A program made the translations under genes and the position numbers. Shown here in pieces: positions 12,361-25,560 of a DNA stretch of 64,000 bases. The DNA lies in contig NC_052018.1 in the NCBI RefSeq assembly GCF_015832195.1, positions 61,379,666-61,443,665 on the forward strand, read 5' to 3'. The notes below the pieces were generated by a model, which ran no database searches, had not been told where the DNA came from, and saw only the letters and a list, made by a program, of their open reading frames with translations. Source of the DNA: Motacilla alba alba (taxonomy: Eukaryota > Chordata > Aves > Passeriformes > Motacillidae). How positions within the stretch are numbered: the first letter of the stretch is position 1; the number at the start of each line of letters is the position of its first letter.

Positions 12361-15300
12361 AATACCTCAGAGGAAAGCAATGGTGCATATCTTTGAAATA
12401 CTCTTCCTCAGGCATCAGCTTTTGGCCAACATCAGAGGTGTACTATTAGGCTACAAGGACTTCTGCCTGACCTGCAAGGCCAGCCACGTTCATATAGACA
12501 TCAAAGTGCAGAAGGAAAATGAACTCCATTTACTTAGGGAGAAATAGCAGTGCAACAAGTCACACAAGACTTAGTAATGATGTTTGTTCATTCTGCATTC
12601 TAGATACAAATCCTTTTGTCAGAGAGATTTTTGTTTGATATTCCACCTTTCTGTTTTACCTGTTCCATATCAGCCTCTTTGATTTTACTCATGGACTTCA
12701 GTGGAACACACTTCATGGCATTTGTGAAATTTCTTAGTGGGGTTATGTGATGTGATGTGATCACCTCTGACAGCTCGATAATCTGATCTATGTGCAATAC
12801 ACTACAATGCTTCCACTTCTCAAGCAGGTACTTCAAACAGCATGCAACAGGTACTATTTGCTCCCAGATAAAGGTAGGTCATGGCAAGTCCTGGAATGTC
12901 ACCTAAGCACAAAGGTATTGCTCTTGAGCAGTTACAAATCATAAAGGAAAAGTGACTGCAAGGACTGGCGAAGTACCAAAGTACCCCTTCATAACTCATG
13001 AAACAGCTTAAGGGCTTCTGAGATGAAACTCTTCCCACTCCTCTCACTATAGGTGTGTGATGGCAAACAAATATGCTCCAGTGGTTCCCAAAGTGTACCT
13101 TGAGCACAGTGACAGCAGATAAAGTACCTTTCAAGAGTTTGTCTGCACAGCTGTGACAGTTATGGAGGAAGGTCTATTTGCCCCCACACTGAGATCACCG
13201 AGTATCAATTATGCAAATCACCCCACCACACACCACAGTTTGTGCAGCAGGAACTCTGTACAATCACTTATCTCTACAGAGACAAAAAGTTAAGCCAGCT
13301 AAATGTACTCAGCTAGGTGTTGAAGAACAACTTTAGCTCCCACAAATAACTCTGAAGACCAGAACTTACGGTACAGGCTTGAAGTCATCTACTGGGCTAC
13401 ACAGGCTAAATTCAGGTGTCTGGGTTCAAAAGTGAGATTTTTCAGGTAGCAGACAGCTCACAGACCTGCTCTCTGCATCTACACAGTGATGGTCTCTTGG
13501 CAGAACTGAGCCACTCTACAGTTTTGTAAGCCTGCTCAAGATTCAGCAACAAGACATCCATCCACTCATCCCCAGAGATTCTCTCTAACACTCATTTCAC
13601 ACTGAGGTTAGAACAACTACAGCAAGCATGGACTTCTCCAAGCAAAAACAAGAAAAGAAGAGGTGGTGATAGTAACACCTCAGAGTTTTACACAATCGCT
13701 ACAGCACTTGCTCGTGAAAGTGAGAGGGAGAAGCAAATGCACACAAACCAAACAGGGCAATCACTCCCCTCTCAAAGGAAGCAAAAGGCTACAGGCCTTG
13801 TGTAAGGGAGTTAGTATCTCTTCCACTGAGCCTACGCAGTAGGTAGCCAAATACAAGTCCATGGTCATCAGCAACAGTTCTTCTTACTTACTCAATTAGA
13901 AGGCAGAGTTCTGCATGTTAATTCTTAGAGTCAGGATTTTTCCTTAATGGACAGCTGTTACTGTGAGGTGTCCATCAGCCTCAGCTGAGCACATGGCTGC
14001 TACTCACACCCTCTCAAAGATGAGAGCAGATGCAGAGAAGACAAATGAATTTCCCCACTAAGAAGGAGGAACTAGAAAGAGAAACGAAATCTGAATCTGA
14101 ACAGATGAGCAATATGGAGGCAGCATGGTTAGTTACACTGAGCTCTGCCTTGTTTCCAGCCTCATCATACAGCAACGACTTTCTCCTCTCCTAGGTGCAT
14201 ACACTGCTGTTCTTCGTACTTCTCAGCTCACAGAGTAAATGTTATCTGTTGCAGAAACCAGGCTTCAAAGCAAGCACACAACACAGCTAAAGCACATTAC
14301 TTAACAGTGTGCAGCGTGGTTCAGTGATCCTGGGCAGCACTGCCTTCCATCAAGGTCAATCGAGTGATTATGGGATTTACAGCGCATGTAAAGCTCTCTG
14401 GGCACAGTGTGCCAAACAAGAACGACACTGAATGTGGGAATCTTCAATGGTCATCAAGAAGTCTTATTCTCAAAAAGTCCTGACATATCACAGCTTTTTA
14501 TCATGGACAAAGGAAGATGTTCATGTGGGTGGAGGAAGAGAACAGAACAGGAAGGCTTATCGCCCTCCTTTTGACCTTTAAGAAGGTTAAGAAATTCTTT
14601 AATTAGTGACTAACATAACAGTTAACACCCTTGGTTTCTCTGTAGCAGCTAACATCCCACAACAAACTGCCCTCGGAAATGCTTACTCAGCTCACACAGT
14701 AAATATGGGTTTTGGCAAACTGTGAATTCATTCTCTTGCAACTTTATTCATCTCCTTAAATTTACTACTCATAGAATCCTCCACATAGAATCCACTGCTT
14801 TCTATTGCAGCAGTGAGTGACACACTTGGCAAATGTGAGGGAGTACTGACATTTGGCAAATGGAAGCTTCCTTGGGTTTCCATTTTGCCCCAGAGTGAGT
14901 ATACATCTCCTGGTATCAAATACACCATACACTGTATCACCTGATGGACTGCAATTGGTGCTTACAAGGGTAATATTTTATTCTTGACTAAATCTATAGC
15001 CATCAATAAGCTAAGAGTATTTTAATTGATTGTGAACAGTTAAAGATATGAAAAAGTATTTTTATTTCAGTCCACTTACAGGAACCTGCTGTAAAGAGCT
15101 CTGAGATAAAACCACTATGTGTAGTTAGAAGACACATAGTCAAGAATAAATTGAGAAGATCTTGGAACAATTAATAATATTAATTGTTTATATTTAGAAA
15201 TAAATTCCTGTCACTACACTTGCATATTTTTTTTAATTGGCTTATCGAAAACTTGTTAAATTTTAATGCCATAGTCTGCTCACAGACAGATAAGGGTTTG

Positions 15301-16384
15301 GCAGAAGACCTGTATTCTGAAAAAACAACTTGAAGACAGCATGCATGTATATTCAACATCAAACAGGTATGGAGGACTTGTCTAACCACTTAATGCCTAG
15401 CACACACCAGCCCATTATTAACAACACAGGGCTGGGAAAACCCTTTTGAGACATCAGTTCCAGTTCCCCACTCCTACAGGCAGCAGCATTGAATTGTGTA
15501 CTGTCAAATTTTATCTTAAGGATGTTAGGTCTTGGAATAGTCTTCTAATAAGATCAACAAGGAAGGAAAAAAAAAATCCTACCCACTCACAATTGCCTCC
15601 CCCCCCTTCCCCCATGCTTAATTGCTCTAAAAGTTTAAAGTCTCTTAAACCACAAATTGTGCTTAAAGCAATTCTTTCTCCTCTTTGGCATTTAAATTCC
15701 TTACATTTTACTACACAGGTAAAGGAAGAGATAACTCCTTGAATTCTACCAGGCTGAAATAGCCAAGCACCCTGTTATCTTAAGGTGGAATTTTGTCTGT
15801 GGTCATCCCAAACCCACTCTCAAGGTTTTGCTTTGAATTTGTCTGTCCTGGGCACAGGTAAGTACCTACATTAAAGGAAAGCTCTCACTAGAAACTTCTA
15901 GTAATGCCTTCTGTTAGACAAGCCCTGCACGTTGCAGATGACATGAACAACAGGACAGTTAAACTACCACTGATTAATCCACCTCCTTCTAACCTATTTA
16001 GTGAGGTACCTTCTTTCCCCACCCCTCCAAGTTTAACTATATGCAAAGGGAACTTATCCCCTTTATATGTCTGCCCTCTGCATCAATAATACTTCCCCCA
16101 CAGCAGCATGACATGAACAGATTTCATTACCATGCTCAGCTTTTTGACCACAGGCCATTAATAAAGGTTTTTAAAAAAGGTGCCTCTGGATATTATTGTA
16201 TTTTCTCTTTAGGACCAAAAGCTTCTAGACTGAATTTACTGCTGTCCTCTCTTTACACAGTTTTATACACATTCACACAAGTATTAGAAGTTCTTGTGTG
16301 ACACCATATCAATCAAATGCTATGCTGCAAAGCTAACTTAATTTCTTGTGAAGATTTACATTTTGTTTTTTCCCTCCAAGAGGA

Positions 16385-16480
16385 AACAAAAAAAAAAACC
16401 CAAAACAAAACCCAAAAAACAAACAAAACAAAAAAAAAACCCCAAAAAACAAAAACCCAAACCAACCAAACAAAAAAAAT
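16385..16480. repeat. A/C-rich low-complexity tract
   Basis: Irregular alternation of A-runs with AAAC, AACC and CCC. It is the complement type of the T/G-rich tracts at 25.5, 37.8 and 55.7 kb. The small lysine/proline-rich open frame across it is an artefact. Confidence 0.9.
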
Positions 16481-19400
16481 CCACCTTCAATAAAGTAACC
16501 AAGAATGCTGGTAGATCAGATCAAATTAACAACTCTATAGACCTGAGATCACATTTCCTTCTCCTTCGGTAAGCACTGTTCATTAGCCCGAAGCCATGCT
16601 GTTCTAGCCACAATTTATTAGATTGGTTTGTTTTGCAAGAGGATATAATCCACCTAAAACACCATCAAAAATAAACTGGTACCATGAATCTAGGAAAAAT
16701 GCACAGAGCGCACAGAACCTCCAGTAATGAAACAAAGCAAGGCTGAGCAAGTAAGTTTATTTAGCATTTCACTCATTTCCAGATAACACAGCAAGATTTG
16801 GACAAGATGACACCTTTTGCATTTCCTTACAAAATAATTCACTACCTGTAAAGCCTAATGAACCTCTGTACTGACTAGATAGAAATAATGCATGTGAACT
16901 GTTGATGAACTCCCAGCCATAAACCCTCACGAACTGGGTATAGGTTATATATTTATAGCTTACCTTGGAGAGATCTCATTACTTTGTAACTGTTACACAT
17001 GGCAGAATGGCTGTGTTAAATTACATATTAACATGTGTCTATATTAACAAACGTACTTATTTCAGTATTATTTTCTGGATTTTTACTAACATTTATTTTG
17101 AGCATGGCAAACATGCATCAGATACAACTAATTGTGACCAAATCAGGAAGTCAGCTTTCTAGCACTTCACTTTGGTACTCAATTAAGGTACAAAATCACT
17201 AATGTCCTACTGTTAATGGATTTGCTAGTTGTTTACTGGAAATAATAATAATAACAACAAACATGACCCGTAAGCTTTGCGCGTGCATTTATAATTTTTG
17301 TTAAAACAATAGTTTCGTAAAAAGATTTAGCTTATTGGGTTGTGGGTGGAGGGGCCAGAGGGGAAGGTGTTGCCAAAATTGTGCTTTCTGTCATCATCAT
17401 CTTTACTTGTAAATAACTGATGATCAGTGTGTGAGACTTCACACACAGCAGCATGAAGTCTGTCAAGCAATACTGTATTTACTTATGCCATGTAGGCAAG
17501 ACACATGTCAACAAGCACAGGTAATAAATATTTAGCATCCATGCTAAATACCCAGCAGAAACACACTGCTTCCCTGTGCATCCCAAGAGGTTGTGCTATC
17601 ATTCCTCACACATGCCAAAGGCTGTTGTCATATTCGTCCTGAGCACAGTTCTGCCTCTGGAGTGACAGCTTTACATCCTCTCTCCATGCAAACTGACACG
17701 AATCCTATTTAGCTGTATTAAGATTAAATGAGCTGAGTTGGGAAGGATCCAAATCCAGTCTCAGTCTAAAGCAGACAGACTGAACAGTGTGTTTTACCAA
17801 AATAGCCTCTGCAAAAGTCCTCTTTTCCATTTACAATAAGGTGGCAGTTAGCCCTACTGAACAGCAGGGTAAATAAGAAAAAGGCTTATATTCACAAAGT
17901 ATTGACATAGAGTCTTGTCCATAAATCCCAGCCAGTAGGTCACATCTCAGAAGTCTTTACAGCACTACTGTCCTTCCCCAGTGGATGGTGGTTTACACCA
18001 TCCACCTTTGTTATTCACTGGCTACTGAGCTAAGAAACAAAGAAAAATCACCATCTCCGAGGGAATACAAACCTGGCACTGCCAAGCAAAAGGATAAACA
18101 CAGCTGTATTTTTTTAAGAGATTAAAGAGTTTTTGTACACCTATCCATGGCTTCCAGTGTGACTTAGTCCTAAACCAGGATTTCAGATTATTCTAACCAG
18201 GATATTTCAAAAAAGCACTCTCTAATTAGCAAACAGCTAACAAGGCAGAAAGAGATTATTCACACACAACCTTTTATATCCATACTTTATAAATTATATA
18301 TTTGCTTCCCCAGTTACACAAGGGCCCTCTCAGTTAGATGTCATTATATGCAGCAATATATCACCTCCTACTGATGAAATACGACCAGAGAGACTGAAGA
18401 TTTATCAGTTCTTAGGACTGAGCACAGTTTGGTTTGGGCGTATTTTTGGGATTTTTTTTTTTTTTGGTGTAGATTTATAGAAACTGCTATGTAAGTAAAC
18501 CTAAATGCTAACAAAAAACCAGTTAACTAACTTTAACGTTAGGGTGATAAAACATCAATTACTTATTACCACAAAGATAAGCTTGTTTGCTCTTATTTCA
18601 CATTTCATTTAAGTGAGCTAATACTCATATAAGTCCTTCGCTGCATTGCAATTTAAGAAATATTGCCTCTATTGAAAATAGATAGTAACAACAATCTGTT
18701 CTGATTATGCTCTTCAAAGTTCAAAAGTGCGTCTGCTCCAACGACCGCTCAAAGCTCCGCATTAGGCAGTTGGCTCCCCAAGGGAATTACCGTCTCTAAC
18801 CGGCACGGTAGCAGCAGACTTTAAAATAAAACAAACAAACCCACTAGAAGGTCGGAGGAGGAGGCGGTGAGGAGGTGCTGGTGTCAAGAGAAAGAAGGAG
18901 GGATAAAAAAGACCGTTCAATTGAGAAAAAAAAAAATCCAACTAAAAAAGGAAACAGGTCTGCGAAAATGACTGGTAAAGACCAGTGTGGAGAACTTATT
19001 AAGAGTCCCTAGCATTTAGTTTTTAGATCGCAAAACAAGGAGGGAACAAGGTTTCTCCTATGCTTACAGATGCATACATGCTTCCTGTAGATAAATGCAT
19101 AGGCCACAAGCGTACTAAATGGCAGCCGGCGCAGTTGTATCATTTCTCGTTAAGCGGGAGCGTGATGAAAGCACTTCTTTCGAGAGTTACTCGGGAGCTC
19201 TGTGCATGTCTAGCACGGAAGCGCTACAAGACGGAGCAATCAACCGCCTGATCTCGGGAGCACAGAGATCCGGGGCTCCCTGCTCCCCTCCGCGGCGGCG
19301 GGACGGCGAGGAGCTCCTCCAGCCCACCCGAGGCGCCTCCGCGCTGCCCGCGGCCCTGCGCCCGCAGGCAGCCGCCCTAGCGATCCCTCCCGCTCCAAGC

Positions 19401-19518
19401 AGCCGCTGATGTGGCTCCCGAGCGGGGTGCCCGCCGCTCCCTCCCGGCGCCGCGCAGAACTTCCCCGAGCGCTCGAGTCGAAACGCCCCGTCCACTCGCG
19501 GGGAGCAGGGACCGGGAC

Positions 19519-19734
19519 TCAGCCCTCCCAGCCCGGCAAAAGCCCGCGCCGCGACACCCGGAGGTGACCGCCCCGCCGGGCGCCCGGGCTCGGGCAAGCC
19601 CCCGACGCCCAGCGCCGGGCGGGCGGGCCCCGGTGCGGCCCCGCGGAGCGCCTCCCTCCCACCGCGCCCCGCTCACCGGCTTCGGCATTTTGAGGGCTGC
19701 TGGTGCTTCTGCTACTCCCGACACAAACGTTCAT
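19519..19734 (-). other. Upstream open frame overlapping the ezrin start codon
   Basis: An ATG at 19,734-19,732, 46 bases upstream of the ezrin ATG, begins MNVCVGSSRS in a different frame (+1 relative) and runs past the ezrin start. In unspliced DNA it stays open to 19,519; in mRNA it would cross the exon 1/2 junction. Its start context is weak (T at -3), so leaky scanning to the ezrin ATG (A at -3) is expected. It matters only if transcription starts upstream of 19,734. Confidence 0.45.
19677..19688 (-). CDS. EZR: Ezrin, coding exon 1 (MPKP)
   Basis: ATG CCG AAG CCG, then GTGAGC. The four codons are the invariant start of ezrin and radixin, and the cut after codon 4 is the family's conserved exon 1/2 boundary; joined to the exon at 2,114-2,197 it gives MPKPINVRV. 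The start has A at -3 (CTCAAAATGC). The frame is open upstream for at least 12 codons but has no other ATG there, so this start is chosen by family match. The exon also carries 5' UTR of unknown length reaching right into the CpG island. The gene product is a cortical membrane-actin linker, regulated by phosphoinositide binding and C-terminal phosphorylation (family knowledge). Confidence 0.88.
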
Positions 19735-19875
19735 GCAGCGCCTGCCTCGCCTCTGCCGAGCGCCCCGTGCGGAGGAGGTGGAGGAGGAAGGAGCCGCTCC
19801 CGGCCACGGCGGCAGCGCAGCCCGCGAGTGCGGCGCCGGCCGCCCGGCGGCGGGTTAAGTACGGCAGGTGGGGCC

Positions 19876-19894
19876 CGGCGGTGACTCACCGCCG
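19876..19894. promoter_or_regulatory. Palindromic AP-1 site in the ezrin promoter
   Basis: CGGCGGTGACTCACCGCCG is a perfect inverted repeat apart from its central base, with the AP-1 core TGACTCA at 19,882-19,888. It lies about 197 bp upstream of the ezrin ATG. I recall reports that AP-1 and Sp1 sites drive the human ezrin promoter, which fits, but I have not aligned the two. Confidence 0.6.
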
Positions 19895-20174
19895 CCGGCC
19901 ATTGCCCGCCGCTCCCCCCGGCGCCTGCCGAGCGCGGCACCGGCCTCGCCCAACCGCGGGGCACCCCGGCCGGCTTCGCTTCGACGTCCCCGGCGCGCAG
20001 GGGGCACCGCGGCCCGCAGCCTCCGGCGGCCCCCGAGCCCCTCGCCCTGAGGGACGGGCGGGAGACAAGCGCGGGGGCGGCGCCGCCCCGAACCCCGGGC
20101 ACGGCCGGGCCGCGCGGGGCCTCGTGCGGGCACCTCCGCACGGCCCCGGCCCCGCCGGAGAGCCCCGGCCCCGC

Positions 20175-20250
20175 CGCCCTGCACTGCCCCGCTCTGCCCC
20201 GCTCTGCCCTGTGCTGTCCTACCCTGCCTTGCCCTGCCCTGCACCTGCCG
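20175..20250. repeat. Degenerate CTGCC pentamer tract
   Basis: Imperfect repetition of CTGCC, CTGCCCCG and CCTTGCC at the edge of the CpG island. Confidence 0.8.
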
Positions 20251-23200
20251 GGGCCGCGCCGGGGTCGGCGCTTCCCAAGCTGCTGGATGGCACGGGGAAA
20301 GCGTCCGGCACAGAGGGGATGCCTTAGGGATGGCCTGTAATAGTTGCTGTGTTTCTTGAAGTGTGAGGTCAGAAAATATGATTGCTTAACAAAACACAGG
20401 CTTGCTTTGTGTAGTAAAGCATATTTTCAGCAATGTCAGCAAAAGAGAAAACTTTGAAAATCCATCTAAGCTCAGAAAGTATAGCGTATACTTCAGTGGT
20501 TCTGGCTATTCGTAAAGCCCAAAAAAGTTCATGCAAGTAGCGTAACAAAAAATACACTGATAACTGAGTTTGTGTCTCTGCCCCTTGTTCCTTTTCCCTC
20601 CTCACCCATGAGTGTAATGCACTTCTGTGGATAGTGTCTGCCAGCAGCTGCTGGCCTCCCACTGCATCTCCTTGCTTGGCCGGTCACAAGAGCACATTGA
20701 TTTACATAGTCATGGGCAACGAACAGCCTGTAGGACACAGCTCTTCCACTGCGCCAGCAATGGCACATAGTTGAGCTGTGAGATTGAGAAAATTGTGCAG
20801 CCTGTCCCCAAGCCGCTGTCTGCAACACCCCACTTCAACCACTGTCTGTTTGGAATAGGACATAGGATGGGAACAGGGAGGCACAGAACAAGGAGAATAA
20901 CATCCGCTACATGGGAAATATATAGGGCAGGAGAGAGCCTGGGAAATAACAAGAGATGGTGACAAAAAGGATAGCCCAAACAATACAAATCTTGCTTTGG
21001 CAGAGTTCCAAATGGTGTCTTCCCCCACAGAATCCACCAAGCAGCACTTGGTTGTGCCACATTAAAATAAAATAATCATTACTGTGTCAGGTCTGTGAAA
21101 GAAAGGGGAGGGGAAGCGAGCTGGAGGCTGAGAGAATTCATGGTAATATTCCTTTCCTGTTGCATGATCCTCAGAGATTAGAGGCGGCTTTACCATCAAA
21201 ACAGAGCCATGGGGGTGGCAGCTTGCAACAGCAGGTGAGAAAAAATAGTCTAAGCTGAACAGCTTCCAAGAAAAGGGCCATGGGATCAAACATCCTTGGG
21301 AAACAGATATGGCCTCCTTTTCCAGTTGAAACAATTCCACTGAGATTTACTTGGGTCAGGTTAATTTAACAAAATATGCCAACACTCTGTTGGATTGGGT
21401 TAATTTAACAAATATATGATTTGTGAAGGCACTTTCTATGCTCTTCTGTTAAGCAATAAGTTTATGGTGGGATTCATGCTTTATTCAGCAGGATGACACT
21501 GGAAATGAACCAGACCAAATTATCACAGTGTTTTGGGTAGGATGCCAAGCAGGAGGAACAACTGTTCCAAGTAAGAAGTGCTGTAAGAACCCAGCTTCTG
21601 CAGCTCTCACTCAGAGCCCTAAGTGACATTCTTAGATATTTTGGGGGGGAGGGAAAAGGATAGCGATTAGATATTTTCATGCCATAGTCTTAAAATCCAG
21701 GTTTTGGCTGTGACTGGAAACAGAAAAGTCAAAACAAGTGTGTATGTCCGCATCCCCTTGAAACAAAGCATTGCATGGATCTAATGGGAAACCCATTTCC
21801 ATTCTGGGAGATTTTCATTCCCAAAATCCTTTCCTGTCCATAGCTCAACATGGGCTCAGAGACCATCACCCTGGGGCTTCATGTTGAAGAAACTCCATGT
21901 CAGAGAGATATTTCATTTAATACATCATACCTATTCAGGTAAGTACTTGTTTCCTTATGTTATTTACATATCCAAGCTTAAACTCCTGTTTTTGTTGGGT
22001 TTTTGTTGGTTTGGTTTCGTTTTTTTCTAACACTCACCATTGCTTCCTAAATACACAAACCTAGGGGCAAAAGGAATTTAGGTGACTAATAATTAAGTGT
22101 GGCAACATACAATCTCTAGGTTCCTGTTTGCCACAGCACATGAACTTGTGCCATTCTCCCACAGTCACCTGCAATACATGGGGAAAGGTAGATACCTCAA
22201 TGGCATCCATAACTACCAGCTTGCCCAATACCACTCCACCCAAAACCAGCCACCGTGAACATACTGAGCTTACACAGGAAGAATTGTCCTCAGTGGAAGG
22301 AGCCAGCCCAATTGCCAGCTTGGAGTGTGTGTTAGACACCCTTTGCTTCCTTCCTGGGCTTTTGCCTCGTGCTAGGTGTGTTTTCATACCCTCTTGCCTG
22401 CAGAGCTTCGTACCTTATTGAAGACTTGGCTAGGTAGGTGTCTTTGTGACAGCATGAAACTCTTTTCTACAGCTGGGTCACTCAGCTGCTTCCTTTTTAT
22501 TTCTCTCCCCACCTCCCCCTAGAAGGATGGGAACATATATAATGCAAGCCCCTTCTTCCCCTTTATACTGAAGTCTTCTCATCCTTTCCAGACACAAACC
22601 AGTTTCCCTCTGCTTCAGAGTGGGGGTAAAAGCCCTCAGTTCTCTGGATTTCCTGAGAGTGCCCTGAAAATCAGCATATTGAATTTTGAGAGTATGGACA
22701 TAGTGTATAATACTAATAAGCTTGTCTAAGAATGCTTAGAGACTGGATTCCCTTTGGAGTGTGTGTAAGGGAATACTGGAGAAGGCATGAAATGGGCACA
22801 AAACAGTCAACCCACATCAAGACATCCTGGGGCAGAAGTAAAAATACAGAAAAAACAGATACAAATATGCAATATGGGGAAAATTCTACATTAAAACTCT
22901 ATGGAACTTGGTTACTTCTAGATTTAGGCATTAGCTAAGCAACAGAGAATTTTTATGGCCACCCTAACCACATCATCTTCAGTCAGACCTCACCATCAAG
23001 CATAAGACCCAAATCAAAATGAAGCCTTTAAGTCACAGGATTAAGATCTGCTCTGATCCAGCACTTACTCTTAACCTGCTTTATTAAGAGGATAGCATTA
23101 CCAACCATTTACCGGAATTAATAAGGCAGGGGAGGTGACGAAAGAATCCCGATTGCTCAGCAGGTCAGTAGCAGAACCCAGTTTCTGTCTTCTTCCCTGT

Positions 23201-24211
23201 AACAGTTCCTGTGACTTACTGACCCCTAACCAGACTGTGTCATCCTCATCAAGCCTACCTTCCCTCTTTTAGAGAGAAGACCAATTTGATTTTCCTGTTA
23301 TACTTTAAGCTGTAATAACATTTAAATTTGATGTGGATCATTTATGAATTCCAAGTACTTGCCTGGGTTTGCTTAAGCGAGTCCTATTGCTAGAAAAGGG
23401 CATTTGCTTAACAGGCTTCATGCCAGCCAATTTTTAGTCAACATAAAACTTCCTAAGTCAGATCATCCTGGAACTGGGAAACATGGAATCTTGTACCCTA
23501 AATCCATCATTCTTTGTTGCTCATGCAGAATCAGTAGTCTCAAGAACAGACAGACCTAAACTCCCTCTTTCTCTGAATATAAAGCTTCATCCAGGTTAGG
23601 CAAGGCATAGCTGGAGGAATTTTGCAGATTCTCTGCTGGTTTGTTTGCAGATTTTTTACTAACAAAACCTATAGTAGCTAACTCTGTCCTCTTGACAGCT
23701 CACAGACTATGCATTTCGTATAGCAGATAGAAGAAAGGACATTCATTAGAGTAGTTAATGGAAAGGATGCCACATTCTGAGACATATATGGATTTAAGGA
23801 GATTTGCTGTCATGTAAGACAGTCAAGAGTCCTTGATTTTCTTTGTGAACTGGAAGAGCTGTAAAAGGAAAAAGAACTACATGGGATTACTGACAGTAGT
23901 TTCTTTTTCATTGTGCATAACTGAATAAGCAGCTTATTACCCATTGCACATTCTGAAATTTTGGCATTATAATGACTGAAATGTCAGACTTCAGGAAGAG
24001 TGACCAAGGAGATGGTGAGTTGTAGTTCTGCACTGAGAGCTACTTCCCCACTACCCACACTGAGCTTACTGAAAACCTGACAGAATGAGGTCACAGTGGA
24101 CCAGCATCTATTGGCAAAGCCTCTTGAGACATTCTCTGGGTTTCTTATGAAGGGGATAAATGGTGTAAAAGAGCGCAAGGCTTGTGCCTCATTTTTGCTT
24201 GTTCCTACAAG

Positions 24212-24290
24212 AAGCTGCTGCCAAGTTCAGTTGCTTGTTGTTCCTGCATGAAAAGCTGCTGTTGCCAGGTTCAGTTGTTTGTTGTTTTGC
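24212..24290. repeat. Imperfect tandem duplication, about 41-44 bp unit
   Basis: Two copies of AAGCTGCTG...CCA(A/G)GTTCAGTTG(C/T)TTGTTGTT; the second carries a 3-bp insertion and several substitutions. Confidence 0.85.
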
Positions 24291-25450
24291 AATTTTTTTT
24301 TTCCAGTAAGCATAGATCGGGGTTTTTTTCCTGCACCAACAAGAGGTTAGGCGCACTCAGGCCTGGAAATAAACCTCATTCAATGATCCAGTGATTCCAT
24401 GCTGGGACATCCTTATCTTTGCCTTCCTAATTGATGATCCTAATCATCAATTTGTCTTCCAGCAGCACCCCCAAGTAGTCCTTGGGATTATTTGACTCTT
24501 TGATTGACCATCATGGAGTTCTACAAGGAGAAAAGTATATATGATGAAGTTTATGAAGGATTATTTTAAAATGTAAGAAGGAAAAATAATCAGACAAGAC
24601 TTCAGACTTTTATCTGGTTTGTTCTTACCCATAATAAAAGGAGAGAAAAGCTTAACGGGAGATTATGTTTCTTCTCAATAAGTTTTAAGAAGCGCCAAAC
24701 ACAGTTTGCTTTCAGTTCCCTTAAGAGTTGTCTTAGTAACCTCTCTGGTAACACATTCTTCTTCCACAGGAAATTTTCACAGAGAGTGATGCAAAGTGTG
24801 CAATAAAATCTTCTTTTCAACTGAAACAAAATATAATTTGGCATTTACATTTTGTGTACACTGAGACTGAGAAATTATTTACAATGGATGGGGAAGGCAA
24901 GACTTAGTGGTAGGCAAAATACAGATAAAATATTAATCAAAGTAAAGGCAGGTTTAAACATGAAAGTGACCAGGGAAGGAAAGTCTATGGTAATCATATT
25001 TGTAACTGAAATCCACAATGAATTATTGATTTACCAACAAATAAACAAATAGAAAAAGCACTGAGAGTTTTCTGAATCTATTGAATGAGAACAATCATGT
25101 CACAAACCATTGTTTAAAAATGTGTGAAATGACGAATGAAGTTCATGACATCTGAATTTGTAGAGATTATACCACATGTGTAAATCCAGCCATGTTTGTC
25201 CAAGGCTCAAAGCAAATGGAAACCAGGGCCAACACAGCTTTTACGTCTTAAAATGAAATTATGATCTTAATGCTTATGATAAGAAAGGAAAGAGGAAGGG
25301 AGTTCCCCTGGTTAAGTAATCTCTATTTCACCTTGATATCTTCCTTTGTGCTTTCTATTTGAAATCTGATTAAAAGCAGAGCTGAGTGCCATATACTGCA
25401 AATACCCCCTGCACATCCAAGCACTTTCTACAGGACCAGCTCTTTTAGTG

Positions 25451-25560
25451 GCTTTTTGGTTTTTTGGGGGTTTTTTTGTTTGTTTGGTTGGTTGGTTTGT
25501 TTTGTTTTGTTTTTTTTTTTTTGCTGGTGGTTGGTTTTGTTGGGTTTTTTTCGTTTTGCT
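25451..25560. repeat. T/G-rich low-complexity tract
   Basis: Irregular TTTG, TTGG and T-run alternation over 110 bp. The minus-strand lysine-rich open frame across it is an artefact. Confidence 0.9.

Larger units (their letters stand above)
2198..19676 (-). other. EZR: Intron 1 of the ezrin-family gene
   Basis: A 17.5-kb intron joining the MPKP exon to exon 2. Donor is GTGAGC (19,676-19,671) and the acceptor ends in a pyrimidine-rich tract followed by TAG at 2,200-2,198. It contains CR1 relics at 5.37 and 12.1 kb, a 26-A run at 10.4 kb, an A/C-rich low-complexity tract at 16.4 kb, a T run at 18,452-18,465, and a possible opposite-strand exon-like block at 5.55 kb. The last kilobase before exon 1 (18,720-19,240) has scattered CpGs and may carry regulatory sites. 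The remaining open frames (60-120 codons) show no protein signature that I recognise. Confidence 0.85.
19240..20300. promoter_or_regulatory. EZR: CpG island promoter of the ezrin-family gene
   Basis: About 1 kb of dense CpG and GC boxes surrounds the ATG exon, while the flanks are AT-rich. No TATA box is placed to serve the minus strand, so initiation is probably dispersed. The block contains an AP-1-type site (19,882-19,888) and several GGGCGG-like stretches. The many overlapping long open frames on both strands (60-186 codons) come from the lack of stop codons in GC-rich DNA. Whether part of the island also drives a divergent transcript to the right cannot be told from sequence. Confidence 0.85.

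Noticed and set aside
19187..20327. Several 60-186 codon frames on both strands in the ezrin CpG island
   Set aside because: Overlapping frames without motifs; only the MPKP start with its donor matches a known protein.
24602..24844. Leucine-rich minus-strand frame
   Set aside because: Looked protein-like in part but has no acceptor or donor in the right strand and no motif.
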